The notes beneath the pieces are model-generated. The model did not search any database. It was not told the origin of the DNA and was given only the letters and a program-made list of their open reading frames with translations. Below are positions 22,622 through 24,542 of a DNA stretch of 24,542 nt, piece by piece; position 1 is the first letter of the stretch, and every line of letters begins with the position of its first letter. The DNA is from CAYGAM01 sp964347915. Lineage in GTDB: Archaea > Thermoproteota > Nitrososphaeria > Nitrososphaerales > Nitrosopumilaceae. The DNA lies in contig CAYGAM010000027.1 of the NCBI GenBank assembly GCA_964347915.1, positions 1 to 24,542 of the forward strand, given 5' to 3'. The position numbers and the translations under genes are program-made.

Positions 22622-24370
22622 ATGGATACGCGCTCACCCGCCCAGTCAAGCGCCGCCGCGCTGGGCCGCCTGGCTGCCGATCTCATTCTCACAGACTGCA
22701 GGCTGGTCAATGTGTACACGCGCGAGACAGAGGATGCCGAGATTGCGATACGCGGCAGCAGAATATCGTACGTGGGAAGCGATGCGTCGCATGCAAGAGG
22801 CAGTTCGACGAAAATTCTCAACATGCGCGGCAAGTATGCCGCGCCCGGACTGGCTGATCCGCACATCCACATTGACTCTTTTCTTTCGCCGTCCGAGTTT
22901 GCAGCCAGGGCGCTTCTCTGCGGCACGACATCGATCTTTGCCGACCCCATCGACATAACGACTGTCTGCGGATACGAAGGATTTTCAGAGTTTGCAGCCA
23001 GCACTTCCAGGCTTCCAATCAGGGTGTTCAGCATGGTGCCAGGCGGCATACCAGTTGATCCGGATTTCGGCGACGCAAAGCCGCTGACGCAAAAGCAGTT
23101 AAGGATGGCGCTAAAGCTTGACGGCGTCCTGGGCCTGGGCGAAGTGTTTTCATGGACCAAGGTTTTAGGACAAGATCCCGCAACGATGCGCGCAATTGAG
23201 CGGATGCTGGAGGCGGACTGCATCATCAACGGGCACACTGCCGGAGCGTCAGGCAAAAAGCTTCAGGCATACATTTCCGCCGGAATATCCTCATGTCATG
23301 AGCCCATAAGCTTTGAGCAGGTGCTAGAAAGGCTTAAGCTTGGAATGTGGATTATGATCCGCGAGGGCTCAATTAGGAGGGATTTGTCCCGCATTCTGCC
23401 GGAGCTGCTGCTCCGCAAAATGCCGATTGAGCGGCTGATGTTCTGCGCGGACGAAATTAATCCGGCCGACCTTGTAGAGCACGGGCACATAGATCACTGC
23501 ATAAGGCAGGCAGTAAGCTTGGGAATGGAGCCGGCCGACGCCATAACCGCTGCGTCAAGAAACAGCTTTGACTATTACGGCATGGGAAGGGATCTTGGAG
23601 GAATAGGCCCTGGAAAGCTTGCAGACATTGTAATATTTGACGATCTGGAATCGTTCCGTCCTGAAACGGTCCTGGTCAACGGCAGGGTTGCAGTATCGGG
23701 CGGCGTCCTGACCGAAAAGATTGCGCGCTATCGGCCCCCGCCGCGCATCAGGGACACAGTACAGCTTGAAAAGATGTCCGCGCGCGACTTTGCCGTTCCG
23801 GCAGAAAAGGGCGCCGCAGCAAGTACCATACTCATGAATACGGAGATTATAACGGGCATGGGATCGCGCAGCCCCGATGTTCGCAGGAACAACGCGCTGG
23901 CTTCAAGGGAGGACGACTTGTGGAAGGTGGCAGCCATTGACAGAATACGCGGTACAGGCCAAAAAGCCATAGGGTTTCTTGAAAACTTTGGCGCAGACAT
24001 CGGTGCTGTGGCATCCACCAGAGCCTTTCACGAAAATGACATGCTGGTCATAGGAGCCAGCGATTCAGAGATGGCAGCGGCGGTAAATCATACGGCAAGG
24101 ATGCGCGGCGGCATCACAGTAGTCAGGAACGGCAGGGTTGCGGCGTCCGTTCCGCTGGATATCGCAGGCATTGCCTCAAGCAGGCCGTTTGAGGATGTTG
24201 CTGCAGGCATGAAGGATGTCAGCGAGGCGCTCAGCAGCTCAAAGTTTGCCGACCCGCTTTTGATACCTACGTTTCTCTCGTTTCTTGCGCTGCCGTCCGT
24301 TCGCATAATTCACAGCGGCATTATCGACGTCAAAAGGCGGAAAATTATTCCCGCACTGCAGTCCGGATAA
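22622..24370 (+). CDS. ade: Adenine deaminase (amidohydrolase superfamily), divergent
   Basis: A 582-aa protein with the full two-part adenine deaminase plan, converting adenine to hypoxanthine in purine salvage. Metal-site features are in order: H81-I-H83 (ADPHIHIDS), LGEVFSW (E174), NGHTAG (H205), SCHEPIS (H226) and FCADEINPADLVEHGHID (D277). The C-terminal part (about 390-580) has GMGSRSPDV, HDxx-like DDLWKVAAIDR and the terminal LSFLALPSVRI typical of Ade. Some normally conserved residues differ (ADE where many have TDD), so substrate preference could be altered. The start at 22622 follows a TATA box by about 28 bp. It stands alone between repeat-rich regions. Confidence 0.85.
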   Translation: MDTRSPAQSSAAALGRLAADLILTDCRLVNVYTRETEDAEIAIRGSRISYVGSDASHARGSSTKILNMRGKYAAPGLADPHIHIDSFLSPSEFAARALLCGTTSIFADPIDITTVCGYEGFSEFAASTSRLPIRVFSMVPGGIPVDPDFGDAKPLTQKQLRMALKLDGVLGLGEVFSWTKVLGQDPATMRAIERMLEADCIINGHTAGASGKKLQAYISAGISSCHEPISFEQVLERLKLGMWIMIREGSIRRDLSRILPELLLRKMPIERLMFCADEINPADLVEHGHIDHCIRQAVSLGMEPADAITAASRNSFDYYGMGRDLGGIGPGKLADIVIFDDLESFRPETVLVNGRVAVSGGVLTEKIARYRPPPRIRDTVQLEKMSARDFAVPAEKGAAASTILMNTEIITGMGSRSPDVRRNNALASREDDLWKVAAIDRIRGTGQKAIGFLENFGADIGAVASTRAFHENDMLVIGASDSEMAAAVNHTARMRGGITVVRNGRVAASVPLDIAGIASSRPFEDVAAGMKDVSEALSSSKFADPLLIPTFLSFLALPSVRIIHSGIIDVKRRKIIPALQSG

Positions 24371-24411
24371 GAAGAATGCGCCATAGAACAGGCGCATGCG
24401 GGAACAAGGCT

Positions 24412-24444
24412 CCATTGAAACGCGCCTCAAACTGCAGCCAGTGA
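24412..24444 (+). repeat. 33-bp direct repeat, copy 1
   Basis: It begins CCATTGAAACGCGCCTCAAA and ends CTGCAGCCAGTGA. It is identical over 33 bp to the copy 76 bp downstream, starting 41 bp after the ade stop. The repeat length and the 43-bp interval fit a CRISPR repeat-spacer unit, but with two copies at the window edge this cannot be settled. Confidence 0.85.
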
Positions 24445-24463
24445 TCGCTGAAAAAGTCAGCGA
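24445..24463 (+). repeat. Perfect hairpin directly after the first 33-bp repeat
   Basis: TCGCTGA (24445-24451) and TCAGCGA (24457-24463) form a 7-bp stem around the loop AAAAG. It touches the end of repeat copy 1. A perfect hairpin is unusual in a random CRISPR spacer and could instead be a structural part of a repeat family or an RNA terminator. Confidence 0.8.
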
Positions 24464-24487
24464 ATTATTCGGCGGCACAATAGACAG

Positions 24488-24520
24488 CCATTGAAACGCG
24501 CCTCAAACTGCAGCCAGTGA
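24488..24520 (+). repeat. 33-bp direct repeat, copy 2
   Basis: Exact second copy of the repeat at 24412-24444, followed by 22 bp of different sequence up to the window end. The sequence after copy 2 does not repeat the hairpin, so the intervening segments differ as spacers would. Confidence 0.85.
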
Positions 24521-24542
24521 CCGGGCAAAGATATCCGTTCCG

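Overview
The window looks like part of a Nitrososphaerota (Thaumarchaeota) genome, probably a marine or host-associated Nitrosopumilales-type ammonia oxidiser. The support is gene content and archaeal signals, not a database match. Seen here are archaeal ribosomal proteins L44e and S27e, an archaeal-type CobY, an Lrp/AsnC regulator beside a heme o synthase, an archaeal aspartate-semialdehyde dehydrogenase, a tRNA with no encoded CCA, and many TATA boxes about 25 bp before start codons, which implies leaderless mRNAs. Core genes are moderately GC-rich; the large methylase gene is visibly AT-richer.

Layout. 1-2.8 kb: a transposase cut by the window edge, tRNA-Leu(CAG), a Gp37/Gp68-like (DUF5131) protein, a small beta-carbonic-anhydrase-like protein (minus) and a 38-aa orphan gene (minus). 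2.9-5.5 kb, all minus: asd, then lrp-ctaB as a probable two-gene operon. 5.9-6.8 kb: a DUF5679-like 57-aa protein and an unrecognised 230-aa protein. 6.8-7.8 kb: an accessory junction with a duplicated A-rich motif, a good archaeal promoter in front of a 23-codon gene stump, and a 100-N scaffold gap flanked by the same 55-mer. 7.8-15.2 kb: a two-gene, translationally coupled defence-like operon, a 1360-aa Eco57I/PglX-like adenine methylase followed by a 1106-aa phospholipase-D/SNF2 helicase. 15.2-15.8 kb: a non-coding region with three clusters of 10-bp-periodic palindromic units (TGTnnnACA plus one base). 15.8-20.1 kb: five tightly packed cobalamin genes (cobD-like PLP enzyme, a short cobQ, cbiB, cobS, cobY). 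20.1-20.7 kb: rpl44e-rps27e (minus). 20.7-22.1 kb: an unstable region with two copies of a 104-bp inverted-repeat element flanking hicB and a frameshifted hicA, then a decayed DUF3800-like remnant. 22.6-24.4 kb: a divergent adenine deaminase. The window ends in two copies of a 33-bp repeat around a 43-bp segment containing a perfect hairpin, either the edge of a CRISPR array or another repeat family.

How the genes work together. The cobalamin block covers the lower-ligand side of B12 assembly: aminopropanol or its phosphate (cobD-like), side-chain amidation (cobQ), attachment of aminopropanol (cbiB), guanylyl activation (cobY) and joining of the nucleotide loop (cobS). The methylase-helicase pair would form a self-contained modification/restriction-type module in which the methylase marks self DNA and the PLD-helicase acts on unmarked DNA. 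No PglZ, BrxC, DrmA or DrmB homologue is visible in the window. That module, the 10-bp repeat clusters next to it, the 104-bp elements and the terminal repeats are the main points of interest.
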